Below the pieces are notes generated by a model, which was not told where the DNA came from, searched no databases, and saw only the letters and a program-made list of their open reading frames with translations. A program made the position numbers and the translations under genes. Below are positions 43,306-52,228 of a DNA stretch of 64,000 nt, one piece after another. The number at the start of each line of letters is the position of its first letter. Position 1 is the first letter of the stretch. The DNA comes from Burkholderia cepacia (GTDB lineage Bacteria > Pseudomonadota > Gammaproteobacteria > Burkholderiales > Burkholderiaceae), in contig NZ_LDWR01000041.1 in the NCBI RefSeq assembly GCF_001039005.1, positions 353,486-417,485 on the forward strand, written 5' to 3'.

Positions 43306-44829
43306 ATGACCGTCATCAAACAGGAAGACCTGATCCAGAGCATCGCGGATTCGCTGCAGTACATCAGCTACTACCATCCGCTCGACTACATCCAGGCCCT
43401 CGGCCGCGCGTACGAGCTGGAAGAGAGCCCGGCCGCGAAGGATGCGATCGCGCAGATCCTCACGAACAGCCGCATGTGCGCGGAAGGCAAGCGCCCGATC
43501 TGCCAGGACACCGGCATCGTCACGATCTTCGTGAAGGTCGGCATGGACGTGCGCTGGGACGGCGCGACGATGGGCCTCACCGACATGATCAACGAAGGCG
43601 TGCGCCGCGGTTACACGCACCCGGACAACGTGCTGCGCGCGTCGATCGTCAACCCGCCGGAAGGCGCCCGCAAGAACACGAAGGACAACACGCCGGCCGT
43701 GATCCACTACGAGATCGTGCCGGGTGACAAGGTCGACGTGCAGGTCGCGGCGAAGGGCGGCGGCTCGGAGAACAAGTCGAAGTTCGTGATGCTGAACCCG
43801 TCCGACTCGATCGTCGACTGGGTGCTGAAGACGGTCCCGACGATGGGCGCGGGCTGGTGCCCGCCCGGCATGCTCGGGATCGGCATCGGCGGCACGGCCG
43901 AGAAGGCGATGCTGATGGCGAAGGAATCGCTGATGGATCCGATCGACATCCAGGAAATCATCGCGCGCGGTCCGCAGGACTGGGTCGAGGAACTGCGTGT
44001 CGAGCTGCATGAAAAAGTCAACGCGCTCGGCATCGGCGCGCAGGGCCTCGGCGGCCTGGCGACCGTGCTCGACGTGAAGATCATGGCCGCACCGACGCAC
44101 GCGGCATCGAAGCCGGTCGCACTGATCCCGAACTGCGCGGCCACGCGCCACGCGCACTTCGTGCTCGACGGCTCGGGCCCCGCGAAGCTCGAGGCGCCGT
44201 CGCTCGACGCCTGGCCGAAGGTCCAGTGGGAACCGAACACGGAAACCAGCAAGCGCGTCGACCTGAACACGCTGACGCCGGAAGAAGTCGCCAGCTGGGC
44301 GCCGGGCCAGACGCTGCTGCTGTCGGGCAAGATGCTCACCGGCCGCGACGCCGCGCACAAGCGCATCGCCGACATGCTCGCGAAGGGCGAGAAGCTGCCG
44401 GTCGACTTCACGAACCGCGTGATCTACTACGTCGGCCCGGTCGATCCGGTCCGCGACGAAGTGGTCGGCCCGGCCGGCCCGACGACAGCCACGCGCATGG
44501 ACAAGTTCACCGAGACGATGCTCGCGCAAACGGGCCTGATCTCGATGGTCGGCAAGGCCGAGCGCGGCCCGGTCGCGATCGAGGCGATCAAGAAGCACAA
44601 GGCCGCGTACCTGATGGCGGTCGGCGGCGCGGCTTACCTCGTGTCGAAGGCGATCCGTGGCGCGAAGGTGCTCGCATTCGAAGACCTCGGCATGGAAGCG
44701 ATCTACGAGTTCGACGTGCAGGACATGCCGGTGACGGTCGCCGTCGATTCGTCGGGCACGTCGGTGCACCAGACCGGCCCGAAGGAGTGGCAGGCGAAGA
44801 TCGGCAAGATCCCGGTCGCGACCACTTAA
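43306..44829 (+). CDS. fumA: Fumarate hydratase, class I
   Basis: The oxygen-sensitive [4Fe-4S] fumarase of the TCA cycle, 507 residues. Conserved segments include AEGKRPICQDTGIVTIFVK, GAGWCPPGMLGIGIGGTAEK and, in the C-terminal domain, VGPAGPTTATRMDKFTE. Its iron-sulfur cluster makes it a natural target of iron-sparing regulation, and the window also holds a candidate iron-responsive small RNA at 52229-52420. The ATG at 43306 is chosen; the frame upstream overlaps UPF0114. A strong terminator follows. Confidence 0.96.
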   Translation: MTVIKQEDLIQSIADSLQYISYYHPLDYIQALGRAYELEESPAAKDAIAQILTNSRMCAEGKRPICQDTGIVTIFVKVGMDVRWDGATMGLTDMINEGVRRGYTHPDNVLRASIVNPPEGARKNTKDNTPAVIHYEIVPGDKVDVQVAAKGGGSENKSKFVMLNPSDSIVDWVLKTVPTMGAGWCPPGMLGIGIGGTAEKAMLMAKESLMDPIDIQEIIARGPQDWVEELRVELHEKVNALGIGAQGLGGLATVLDVKIMAAPTHAASKPVALIPNCAATRHAHFVLDGSGPAKLEAPSLDAWPKVQWEPNTETSKRVDLNTLTPEEVASWAPGQTLLLSGKMLTGRDAAHKRIADMLAKGEKLPVDFTNRVIYYVGPVDPVRDEVVGPAGPTTATRMDKFTETMLAQTGLISMVGKAERGPVAIEAIKKHKAAYLMAVGGAAYLVSKAIRGAKVLAFEDLGMEAIYEFDVQDMPVTVAVDSSGTSVHQTGPKEWQAKIGKIPVATT

Positions 44830-44842
44830 GCGCGATCGAACG

Positions 44843-44870
44843 AAAGGCCGGACGCGAGTCCGGCCTTTTT
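44843..44870 (+). terminator. Rho-independent terminator after fumA
   Basis: AAAGGCCGGAC and GTCCGGCCTTTTT pair as an 11-bp stem around GCGA, ending in a T run. Confidence 0.9.
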
Positions 44871-45022
44871 GCTTCTCGTTCTCATTATTGTGCGCGGCCG
44901 GTTATTCGAGGCTGATTCTCATTACACGCAAAAGGCAGGCCCGGCAAGGCTTCGAGGCTTGGCTTTTCTCGTTCGAGCGATTATCGTTCGGTTTCTGAAG
45001 CCCCACTGAACAAGGAACAGCC

Positions 45023-45499
45023 ATGCAAGGCGACAAGAAAGTCATCGAATATCTGAACGCCCAGTTGAAGAATGAGCTCACGGCGATCAACCAGTACTTC
45101 CTGCATGCCCGCATGTACAAGCACTGGGGCCTCGACAAGCTCGGCAAGCACGAGTACGACGAGTCGATCGGCGAAATGAAGCACGCCGACTGGCTGATCG
45201 AGCGCGTGTTCATGCTCGACGGCCTGCCGAACCTGCAGGACCTGCACAAGCTGCTCGTCGGCGAGGAAACCGAAGAGATCCTGAAGTGCGACCTGAAGCT
45301 CGAGCAGATCTCGCAGACCACGTGCAAGGAAGCGATCGCCTACTGCGAATCGGTTCGCGACTATGTGTCGCGCGAGATCTTCGAAAAGATCCTCGACGAC
45401 ACCGAAGAGCACATCGACTGGCTGGAAACGCAGATCGACCTGATCGGCAAGGTCGGCCTGCAGAACTACCAGCAATCGATGATGGGTTCGCCGGAGTAA
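45023..45499 (+). CDS. bfr: Bacterioferritin
   Basis: A 158-residue heme-containing iron-storage protein forming 24-mers. Ferroxidase ligands Glu18, Glu51 and His54 are seen, with heme-binding Met52, plus the Glu/His of EEHID in the last helix. The start follows AAGGAAC. Two AT-rich stretches, GTTCTCATTATTG near 44877 and GATTCTCATTACA near 44914, resemble half Fur sites and lie in the promoter region. The Bfd partner is encoded 1 kb downstream, after murI. Confidence 0.96.
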   Translation: MQGDKKVIEYLNAQLKNELTAINQYFLHARMYKHWGLDKLGKHEYDESIGEMKHADWLIERVFMLDGLPNLQDLHKLLVGEETEEILKCDLKLEQISQTTCKEAIAYCESVRDYVSREIFEKILDDTEEHIDWLETQIDLIGKVGLQNYQQSMMGSPE

Positions 45500-45538
45500 G
45501 CTCGCCCCGCCCTTCCCGCCATCGCCTCCAGCCCGTTC

Positions 45539-46399
45539 ATGTCGACACCTTCCGTTATCGCTGCGACGGCCACCACCGTGGCCCCCATCGGCATCTTCGA
45601 TTCAGGGCTGGGTGGCCTGTCGGTGCTGCGTGCCGTGCGCGCGCAGCTGCCCGGCGAATCGTTCATCTATGTCGCCGATTCGCACCATGCACCGTATGGT
45701 CCGCGCGATGAGGCGTTCATCACCGAACGCACGCTGGCAATCGGCGAGTGGCTGGCCCGCGAAGGGGCGAAAGCACTCGTCATCGCCTGCAACACCGCGA
45801 CCGCACGCGCGATCGCCGCGATCCGCGAACACCTGTCGATGCCGCTCGTCGGCGTCGAGCCGGGCATCAAGCCGGCCGCCGCCGTGTCCGCGAGCGGCGT
45901 CGCGGGCGTCCTCGCCACGCAGTCGACACTGAACAGCCCGCGCTTCCAGGCACTGCTCGACCGCTACGGCGCGGGCCGCCGCTTCATCTGCCAGCCCGGC
46001 CACGGGCTCGTCGAGGCCATCGAGCGCGGCGACACGAATTCGCCCGCCTTGCGCGCGTTGCTCGACAGTTACCTGCAGCCGATGCTCGACGACGGCGCCG
46101 ATACACTCGTACTCGGCTGCACGCATTACCCGTTCTTCACGGAAACGATTCGTGACCTTGTGGGCGACCGCCTGACGATCGTCGACACCAGCGACGCAAT
46201 CGCGCGCCAGCTCATGCGGATTCTCGACGAGCGCAACCTGCGCGCGCCCGCCGGCACACCCGCCGCGCCGCCCCGCTTCTGCTCGACCAGCGACGGCCGG
46301 CAACTGCAGGCGCTCGCATCGACGCTGCTCGGCCTCGATGCGCCGGTCGAATCCGTCACCATTTCCTCGCCGAACGCCAGCGCCTGCGCGACCGCCTGA
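45539..46399 (+). CDS. murI: Glutamate racemase
   Basis: Makes D-glutamate for peptidoglycan, 286 residues. The two catalytic cysteines are in VIACNTATA and LGCTHYPFF. The opening APIGIFDSGLGGLSVLRAVR and the VADSHHAPYGPR segment are signature parts. It starts 39 bases after bfr on the same strand. A Pro-rich stretch (PAGTPAAPPRFC) near the C-terminus is slightly longer than in E. coli. Confidence 0.95.
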   Translation: MSTPSVIAATATTVAPIGIFDSGLGGLSVLRAVRAQLPGESFIYVADSHHAPYGPRDEAFITERTLAIGEWLAREGAKALVIACNTATARAIAAIREHLSMPLVGVEPGIKPAAAVSASGVAGVLATQSTLNSPRFQALLDRYGAGRRFICQPGHGLVEAIERGDTNSPALRALLDSYLQPMLDDGADTLVLGCTHYPFFTETIRDLVGDRLTIVDTSDAIARQLMRILDERNLRAPAGTPAAPPRFCSTSDGRQLQALASTLLGLDAPVESVTISSPNASACATA

Positions 46400-46507
46400 C
46401 GCGGGCCCGCACGCCCTCTCCCGCCGCGGCTCCACCGCCCCCGCCGTTTCAAGGGTCCGATGACCTTAAAAAAAGCCCGACCCAGGCTTGTCAACGTCCG
46501 CAAAATT

Positions 46508-46526
46508 AATGATAATAATTCGCATT
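46508..46526. promoter_or_regulatory. Putative Fur box before bfd
   Basis: AATGATAATAATTCGCATT matches the GATAATGATAATCATTATC-type Fur consensus well, in a locally AT-rich stretch. It is 24 bases before bfd and would control the bfd-peptide-tonB-exbBD run. Confidence 0.75.
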
Positions 46527-46549
46527 AACGTTAGCTATCGCAACTCATC

Positions 46550-46786
46550 ATGATCGTCTGCGTGTGCAAGTCTGTTTCCGATCGCAAGATCCGCGCGTCC
46601 CTCGCAGAGGGCGTGAACTCTTTCGATGAACTCCAGTTCGAGCTCGGCGTGGCCACGTGCTGCGGCAAGTGCGAGGAGTCCGTACGCGACCTCATGGCCG
46701 AGCAAGGCGTCTGCGCGAGCCGGTGCGGTGTCGAGCATCACGCTCACCCGATCCCGGTCACGTTCTACGAACGCAAGGCTGCCTGA
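46550..46786 (+). CDS. bfd: Bacterioferritin-associated ferredoxin
   Basis: A 78-residue [2Fe-2S] protein that reduces bacterioferritin iron so it can be released. Cluster ligands Cys4, Cys6, Cys38 and Cys41 are in MIVCVCKSVSDRKI and ATCCGKCEESV. The tail with extra Cys/His (VCASRCGVEHHAHP) is typical of betaproteobacterial forms. A Fur box lies directly upstream, as expected for a protein needed when iron is scarce. Confidence 0.93.
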   Translation: MIVCVCKSVSDRKIRASLAEGVNSFDELQFELGVATCCGKCEESVRDLMAEQGVCASRCGVEHHAHPIPVTFYERKAA

Positions 46787-46890
46787 CCGGCGCCGAGTGT
46801 GCGCATGCGACCCAGGCCGCATTTTTTGTCTTGACCGTCAGCAAGCCATCGTCCGCGCGAGCCAGCGGCTTACCTGCCAAGGAGCCTGTC

Positions 46891-46953
46891 ATGGAATTGC
46901 TGATCGGATTTGTGACCACCGTTTGCATCTCGCTGCTGATCTTCCGCAAGTGA
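46891..46953 (+). CDS. 20-residue membrane peptide between bfd and tonB
   Basis: MELLIGFVTTVCISLLIFRK, one hydrophobic helix with a charged C-terminus. It has a very good ribosome-binding site (AAGGAG about 7 bases before the ATG) and stands alone in a 218-base interval between bfd and tonB. It is too short for most gene finders. The strong ribosome site and position in a Fur-controlled run support it being real. Function unknown; it may assist the TonB-ExbBD complex. Confidence 0.6.
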   Translation: MELLIGFVTTVCISLLIFRK

Positions 46954-47004
46954 TGCCGATTCACCCGCCGCGCCCCGGGTGCGACATCGTTCTTTCAAGC
47001 TAAC

Positions 47005-47730
47005 ATGCAGGCTTCGCATTTCGCTCCTGCCGGCGCCTTGCCGGCTGCACCACGTATGAATCCCCGAGTGATCGTCGTCGCGGTCGGTGTGCTTGCCGCA
47101 CACGCGATCATGCTGACGGCCGCCTGGCTCCATCGCAACGCGCCGCCGCCGAAGGAGGTCGAGGTCCAGTCGATCACCGCGCAGCTCATTGCGCCCGCAC
47201 CAGTCGCCAAGCAGGTCGCAGCCGAATCGCTTCCGCAGCCCGCGCCGCCAAAGCCCGTGCCAAAAGTAAAGCCGAAGATCGAGCCGAAGCCGGTGCCGAA
47301 AGCAGCGACGCCGACGCCGCTCGCACAATCGCCCGCTCCATCGCCCATCCCCGCACCGGCGGCCGATCCAACGCCCGCACCCGCCGCGCCGGCGCCTGCC
47401 GCACCAGCCGCCACGCCTGGCCCGGCCCGTGAAACGATGCAGGTCAGCGCGCCGAAGAACGTGTCGACGCTGCAGTGCAATTTCGTGAAGCCCGAGTATC
47501 CGTCGATGTCGCGCCGCCGCGGCGAATCAGGTACGGCCTATGTTCACTTCGTCGTCGGCGTGACCGGCAAGATCGAAAGCATCGTTCTGCAGAAGAGCAG
47601 CGGTTACCCGCGCCTCGACGATGCCGCACTCGACGCGATGCGTTCGACCACCTGCCGTCCGTACATCGAGAACGGTCAGGCGATCCGCGCCACCCACATA
47701 CAGCCCTACAGCTTCGGGCTCACTGACTAA
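47005..47730 (+). CDS. tonB: Energy transducer TonB
   Basis: A 241-residue inner-membrane protein. The N-terminal anchor is VIVVAVGVLAAHAIMLTAAW at about residues 22-41, then a long Pro/Lys/Ala spacer, and the C-terminal TonB domain from about 155 (NFVKPEYPSMSRRRGESGTA, then the closing ATHIQPYSFGLTD). It transmits proton-motive energy to outer-membrane receptors. The first ATG is listed; a second at 47056 would trim 17 residues and start just before the membrane helix. Confidence 0.93.
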   Translation: MQASHFAPAGALPAAPRMNPRVIVVAVGVLAAHAIMLTAAWLHRNAPPPKEVEVQSITAQLIAPAPVAKQVAAESLPQPAPPKPVPKVKPKIEPKPVPKAATPTPLAQSPAPSPIPAPAADPTPAPAAPAPAAPAATPGPARETMQVSAPKNVSTLQCNFVKPEYPSMSRRRGESGTAYVHFVVGVTGKIESIVLQKSSGYPRLDDAALDAMRSTTCRPYIENGQAIRATHIQPYSFGLTD

Positions 47731-47765
47731 CCTGCCTCATCCGGAAGATTCAAAGGAAACAAAAA

Positions 47766-48497
47766 ATGCAAAGCTACGGTATCGCGCACGTCTGGGCGCA
47801 AGGTGATTTCGTCACGCGCGCCATTGCGATCACGCTGCTCGTGATGTCGGTCCTGTCGTGGATCGTCATCGTCGTCAAGGGCTGGAACGTGGTTCGCCTG
47901 AACCGCCTCACGAAGAACGCCGAACAGGCATTCTGGCATTCGGACAATTTCGACGACGGCATCAAGAAGCTCGGCCTCGCCGCATCGACGCCGAACGACA
48001 ACCCGTTCCTCGCGCTCGCGCTGTCGGGCAAGGAAGCAGCCGACCATCACCACCAGACGCAACCGCACCTGCACGACCGCATGGACGTGTCGGACTGGGT
48101 CACGCGCTGCCTGAAGGACACGATGGACGAAGGCATCTCGCGCATGCAGAGCGGTCTCGCGGTCCTCGCGTCGATCGGCAGCACGGCGCCGTTCGTCGGC
48201 CTGTTCGGTACGGTCTGGGGGATCTACCACGCGCTGCTCGTGATCGGCGCAACCGGCCAGACGTCGATCGACCAGGTCGCGGGCCCGGTCGGCGAATCGC
48301 TGATCATGACGGCCTTCGGCCTGTTCGTCGCGATCCCGGCCGTGCTCGGCTACAACGCACTGACCCGCGCGAACAAGGGTGTCGTCAGCAAGCTGCGCCG
48401 CTTCGCGCACGGCCTGCACGCCTACTTCGTGACCGGTGCGAGCCTCGCATCGTCGTCGACGCGCGACGGCCTGCGCCTCGCGACGCGCGCCAGCTGA
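47766..48497 (+). CDS. exbB: MotA/TolQ/ExbB proton channel family protein ExbB
   Basis: A 243-residue inner-membrane partner of TonB with three helices: one near the N-terminus (AIAITLLVMSVLSWIVIVVK) and two in the C-terminal half. The channel motif ASIGSTAPFVGLFGTVWGIY and GPVGESLIMTAFGLFVAIPA is clear. It follows tonB by 35 bases, with AAAGGAAAC before the ATG. Confidence 0.95.
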   Translation: MQSYGIAHVWAQGDFVTRAIAITLLVMSVLSWIVIVVKGWNVVRLNRLTKNAEQAFWHSDNFDDGIKKLGLAASTPNDNPFLALALSGKEAADHHHQTQPHLHDRMDVSDWVTRCLKDTMDEGISRMQSGLAVLASIGSTAPFVGLFGTVWGIYHALLVIGATGQTSIDQVAGPVGESLIMTAFGLFVAIPAVLGYNALTRANKGVVSKLRRFAHGLHAYFVTGASLASSSTRDGLRLATRAS

Positions 48498-48510
48498 GAC
48501 GGGGTGAACC

Positions 48511-48939
48511 ATGGCAATGAACACTGGTTTCAGCGACGATGATGACGATGCAGTGATGAGCGAGATCAACATGACGCCGCTCGTCGACGTCATGCTCGTA
48601 CTCCTGATCATTTTCCTCGTGACGATCCCGGCGATGCAGCATGCGGTGAAGATCGACCTGCCGCACGCCAGCAGCCAGCCCGTCGACGAAAAGCCGCAGA
48701 CGGTCGACGTCGCGATCCAGGGCGACGGCACGATCCTGTGGGACGACCACACGGTCACGCGCGAACAATTGCAGGCACGCATCGCGGAAGCGGCGCAACG
48801 CAAGCCGCAGCCGGAGTTGCACCTGCGCGCGGACCGCAAGGTTGCATACGAGCATGTCGCCGAAGTGATGTCGGATGCGCAGGCCGGCGGCCTGACGAAA
48901 CTCGGCTTCGTGACGGAGCCGGCCGCGAAAGCGAAGTAA
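48511..48939 (+). CDS. exbD: Biopolymer transporter ExbD
   Basis: A 142-residue single-span protein of the TonB-ExbBD motor. The membrane helix carries the essential Asp in INMTPLVDVMLVLLIIFLVT; the periplasmic domain has the usual LHLRADRKVAYEHVAEVMSD. It starts 13 bases after exbB and is followed by a terminator, which marks the end of the operon. Confidence 0.95.
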   Translation: MAMNTGFSDDDDDAVMSEINMTPLVDVMLVLLIIFLVTIPAMQHAVKIDLPHASSQPVDEKPQTVDVAIQGDGTILWDDHTVTREQLQARIAEAAQRKPQPELHLRADRKVAYEHVAEVMSDAQAGGLTKLGFVTEPAAKAK

Positions 48940-48974
48940 CGCGCGCACGTCGCGCTCCTTTCCCGGCACAAAGT

Positions 48975-49008
48975 AAAAGGCCTTCATCGCCAGATGAAGG
49001 CCTTTTTT
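48975..49008 (+). terminator. Rho-independent terminator after exbD
   Basis: AAAAGGCCTTCAT and ATGAAGGCCTTTTTT form a 13-bp stem around a six-base loop, ending in six T. Confidence 0.9.
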
Positions 49009-49291
49009 CATGCGCACGCGGGCGCCTTCGGGCGGCGGGCTCTTTGGCGGTATCGGTTGCGCCTCGAGCAACGCAAATGCGACTCTGCCGTGGTCTGCAC
49101 GGACTGCGCGTTCTGCCCTATCTGGCTCACAATATATGCGGCCACCTGATTTCGCTCAGAACTTCCTTCACGAAATGGGATTTCAATATAGGCCCGCGCG
49201 CGCGCGCATTCAAGGCCCCGGCGATTGAAACTTGCGATTGCAGGCGACGCTTCAATGACAAAACAAATTTGCCTCGTCGTGCGCGTCGTGT
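49009..49291. other. Intergenic region between exbD and a LysR gene
   Basis: Past the exbD terminator this stretch has no convincing ORF. It has an AT-richer part (about 49110-49180) and a GC alternation (GCGCGCGCGC near 49197). Nothing else was recognised. Confidence 0.4.
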
Positions 49292-50266
49292 TCAGGTCGC
49301 CGAAGCATCGGCCGCGGCTTCCTTCTTCGCGCGCTCGGGGCACCCCTGCTCCTTGTAGGCACCGTGATCGAGCTTCTCGACCAGGTAGTCGACGAACGCA
49401 CGCACCGCGGGCGGCATCCCCTGCCGCGACACGAACACCGCATACAGTTGCGGCACCGGCAGCGTCCAGCCCGGCATCACGGGCGACAGTTGCCCCGCGC
49501 GCAGCGCGTTGCCGTACATCATCTCCGGCAGCGCCGCGATGCCGAGGCCGTCGAGCACGGCCTCGCGGATCGTCATCAGGTCGGCCGTCACGAGCCGCGG
49601 TTCGTGCTCGTGCACATGACGCGTGCCGTCCGGCGCGATCAGGTTGAACACGTGCCGCCCGTCGACGCTCGGCGTATCGAGCGTCTCGAAGCCGGCCAGA
49701 TCGTCCGGCACCAGCGGCGGCGCATTCTGGCTCAGCAGGCTCGGCGCACCGACCAGCATCTGCTCGGTACGCCACAGCGGCCGCACGACGATGTTGGCGT
49801 TCTGCGGCGGCTCCGAGCGCACGCGCAGCGCGACGTCGATCGAGTCCTCGAACAGGTCGATCACGCGATTCGTCACGCGCACATGCACCCTCACCTCGGG
49901 ATAACGACGCAGGAATTCGGGCAGGATGCGCGACAGCATCGTCTGCGACAGCGTGACGGGCACGCTGACCCGCACCGAACCGCGCGGCGACGCGCGCAAC
50001 TGCTGCACCGCATTCATCGCGGCCTGCGCCTCGGCGAGCATCGCCTGGCAATGCTGGTAGAACAACTCCCCCGCCTCGGTCAGCGCGAGCTTGCGCGTCG
50101 AACGCTGCAGCAGGCGCACGCCGAGTGCCGCCTCGAGTTCGGTCAGGCGCCGCGACAGGCGCGATTTCGAGATGCCCAGCACGCGTTCCGCGGCCGAGAA
50201 ACCACCATGTTCGACGACCTGCGAAAAGTACATGAGGTCGTTCAGGTTATGTGCATCGATATTCAT
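49292..50266 (-). CDS. LysR family transcriptional regulator
   Basis: A 324-residue LysR regulator of the CrgA/AaeR-like group, judged by the HTH GGFSAAERVLGISKSRLSRR and the following LGVRLLQRSTRKLALTEAGE. The effector domain covers about residues 95-295. It is divergent from a pirin gene, with an inverted repeat between them; LysR regulators linked to pirin are common in betaproteobacteria. The last 20 residues are charged and variable. Confidence 0.92.
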   Translation of the reverse strand: MNIDAHNLNDLMYFSQVVEHGGFSAAERVLGISKSRLSRRLTELEAALGVRLLQRSTRKLALTEAGELFYQHCQAMLAEAQAAMNAVQQLRASPRGSVRVSVPVTLSQTMLSRILPEFLRRYPEVRVHVRVTNRVIDLFEDSIDVALRVRSEPPQNANIVVRPLWRTEQMLVGAPSLLSQNAPPLVPDDLAGFETLDTPSVDGRHVFNLIAPDGTRHVHEHEPRLVTADLMTIREAVLDGLGIAALPEMMYGNALRAGQLSPVMPGWTLPVPQLYAVFVSRQGMPPAVRAFVDYLVEKLDHGAYKEQGCPERAKKEAAADASAT

Positions 50267-50334
50267 CTCATCGTTCCAATTTCAGAACAATCCATTGCGA
50301 ACCATCGCAAATCGAACGGGAAAACGCCCAATAT

Positions 50335-50365
50335 AATAGCGCTATGTTTCAAAAATAACGCTATT
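50335..50365. promoter_or_regulatory. Inverted repeat between LysR and pirin genes
   Basis: AATAGCG (50335-50341) and CGCTATT (50359-50365) are perfect inverted arms 17 bases apart in an AT-rich patch. It is a candidate LysR site overlapping the pirin promoter. Confidence 0.5.
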
Positions 50366-50388
50366 CCGTTGATTCCGAGGGCTTCCGC

Positions 50389-51261
50389 ATGACGACCGCT
50401 CGCTCGCTTGACCGCACCTACCCCGCGCTCCGCACCACCGAAGGCGGCGGCTTTGTCGTTCACCGTCCGTTCCCGACCCGGCTGCTGATGGATTTCGATC
50501 CGTTCCTGCTGCTCGACGAAATGGGCCCCGTCGACTACGCTCCCGGCGAAGCCAAGGGCGCGCCCGACCATCCGCATCGCGGCTTCGAGACCGTGACCTA
50601 CGCGCTCGACGGACGCTTCTGCCATCGCGACTCGTCCGGCCATGCCGGCACGCTCGGCCCCGGCGACGTGCAGTGGATGACGGCCGGCGCCGGGGTCGTG
50701 CACAGCGAAATGCCGGATCCGGCGTTCGCGCAGGCCGGCGGCCGTTCCCACGGCTTCCAGCTGTGGGTCAACCTGCCGCGGCGCGACAAGCTGATCGCGC
50801 CGCGCTACCAGGAGATCCCGGCCGAGCGCATCCCGACCGCGACGTCGCCGGACGGCCGCGCGCGCGTGCGCGTCATCGCCGGCGAAGCGTTCGGCGTCCG
50901 GGCCGCGATCGAGACGCGTACGCCGATCCTCTACCAGCATTTCACGCTGGAACCCGGCGCAATGGTCACGCAGCCGGTTCCGGCAGGCTATCGCGTGTTC
51001 GCCTATCCGATCGACGGAACGGGCCTCTACGGGCCCGACAGGCAGGCTGTCGACGCACGGCACATGATCGTGTACGGCGACGACGGCGACACGGTCACGT
51101 TCGCCGCCGGCGACACGCCGCTCGACCTGCTGCTGATCGGCGGCGTGCCGCTCAACGAACCGATCGTCCGCTATGGTCCGTTCGTGATGAATACCGAGGA
51201 AGAGATTCGGCAGGCCGTCGTCGACTACCAGACCGGTCGCATGGGCCGCATTGAAGCCTGA
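50389..51261 (+). CDS. Pirin family protein
   Basis: A 290-residue bicupin. The pirin signature HPHRGFETVTYALDG contains the metal-binding His pair, and HSEMPDPAF supplies another metal ligand region. Many bacterial pirins are quercetin dioxygenases or redox-responsive regulators; which is true here is unknown. The LysR gene is divergent. Confidence 0.92.
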   Translation: MTTARSLDRTYPALRTTEGGGFVVHRPFPTRLLMDFDPFLLLDEMGPVDYAPGEAKGAPDHPHRGFETVTYALDGRFCHRDSSGHAGTLGPGDVQWMTAGAGVVHSEMPDPAFAQAGGRSHGFQLWVNLPRRDKLIAPRYQEIPAERIPTATSPDGRARVRVIAGEAFGVRAAIETRTPILYQHFTLEPGAMVTQPVPAGYRVFAYPIDGTGLYGPDRQAVDARHMIVYGDDGDTVTFAAGDTPLDLLLIGGVPLNEPIVRYGPFVMNTEEEIRQAVVDYQTGRMGRIEA

Positions 51262-51361
51262 CGCCCGATCGGGGGCGGCAGGTACCGCGAAACGGACGGT
51301 TTTGCGTCACAATAACTTCTTGAACCATGTGGCCGCCAACCACCAGAAGGAACCCGTCCCC

Positions 51362-51844
51362 TTGAACTTCGAACATCTGATCCAGATCAATTCCGATGAT
51401 TCGGCCGTGCCGGCCCTCACCCGCGACCAGCTCTGGGAAGGTCTCGTGCTGCGTGCCGAACAGCCGCAACTGTTCGTGCTCGGCCTCGACAGCTGCGTCG
51501 TCCGCGAACGGACGGATATGACGCTCGAACGCGAACTGCACTACGGTCACGCGATCGTGCGCGACCATGTCACGCTCACGCCGAACCAGCAGGTCCGCTA
51601 CGACATCCTCGCCGCCGACGGCGAGATCGGCGGCTCGCTGACGATGACGATCGAGGAACGCGAAGACCATCAACTGTTCCTGCGCTTCGAATACCGCACG
51701 ACGCTGACCGTCACGGACGACAGCGAAGATGCCCGGCAGACGCACGGGATCGTCAAGGAAGCGTATCGCACGTCGGATATCGACACGGTCCGCCTGATCC
51801 GCGAATACGCGCAGGGCCGCAAGGACCCCGATCCGCTGCACTGA
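51362..51844 (+). CDS. DUF1857/AtaL-like SRPBCC protein
   Basis: A 160-residue protein with the family opening NFEHLIQINSDDSAVPALTR and the central QLWEGLVLRAEQPQLFV, GHAIVRDHVTLTPNQQVRYD. The start is taken as TTG at 51362 because AAGGA lies about 11 bases before it and the family starts at this point; the frame extends back to 51251 but that part does not look like protein of this family. It follows pirin by 100 bases. Function unknown. Confidence 0.8.
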   Translation: MNFEHLIQINSDDSAVPALTRDQLWEGLVLRAEQPQLFVLGLDSCVVRERTDMTLERELHYGHAIVRDHVTLTPNQQVRYDILAADGEIGGSLTMTIEEREDHQLFLRFEYRTTLTVTDDSEDARQTHGIVKEAYRTSDIDTVRLIREYAQGRKDPDPLH

Positions 51845-51923
51845 ACCCGGCGGCGGCCTTCGGGTCGCCCCTTTGAATCAAACTATCAACTCATCATTCT
51901 CGATTGATAAAGAGTTTTTGCGA

Positions 51924-51954
51924 ATGGGAATGGTTATCATTTAGAATTCATTCC
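51924..51954. promoter_or_regulatory. Putative Fur box before hemP
   Basis: AATGGGAATGGTTATCATTT with arms GGAATG (51927-51932) and CATTCC (51949-51954) in an AT-rich promoter region. The ATGGTTATCATT core resembles Fur sites. hemP starts 29 bases later. Confidence 0.65.
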
Positions 51955-51982
51955 ATCGTATCGACAGTCACCGATCAACCGA

Positions 51983-52228
51983 ATGACCGACACCATGCGC
52001 CCGACCACGCTGACCTTGCGCCACACAACCGGCACCGCAGGCAGCAGCCGTCAGAAGACGGCAGCGGTCACCACGCCGGCGAAACCCGCCGGCAACCGCG
52101 ATGCAGGCACGCGGGTCGTCAACAGCGATTCGCTGCTGCAAGGCCACAGCCACATCAGCATCGCGCATAACGGAGAGACTTATCAGTTGCGTGCCACTCG
52201 GCTCGGCAAGCTGATCCTGACGAAGTAA
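51983..52228 (+). CDS. hemP: Hemin uptake protein HemP
   Basis: An 81-residue protein whose C-terminal half carries the HemP domain: VVNSDSLLQGHSHISIAHNG then YQLRATRLGKLILTK. In Burkholderia and relatives HemP/HmuP acts as a regulator of heme-uptake genes as well as an iron-stress marker. The N-terminal 40 residues are Thr/Ala/Lys-rich. No heme-receptor gene follows here. A Fur box precedes it and a small-RNA-like region with terminator follows. Confidence 0.9.
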   Translation: MTDTMRPTTLTLRHTTGTAGSSRQKTAAVTTPAKPAGNRDAGTRVVNSDSLLQGHSHISIAHNGETYQLRATRLGKLILTK

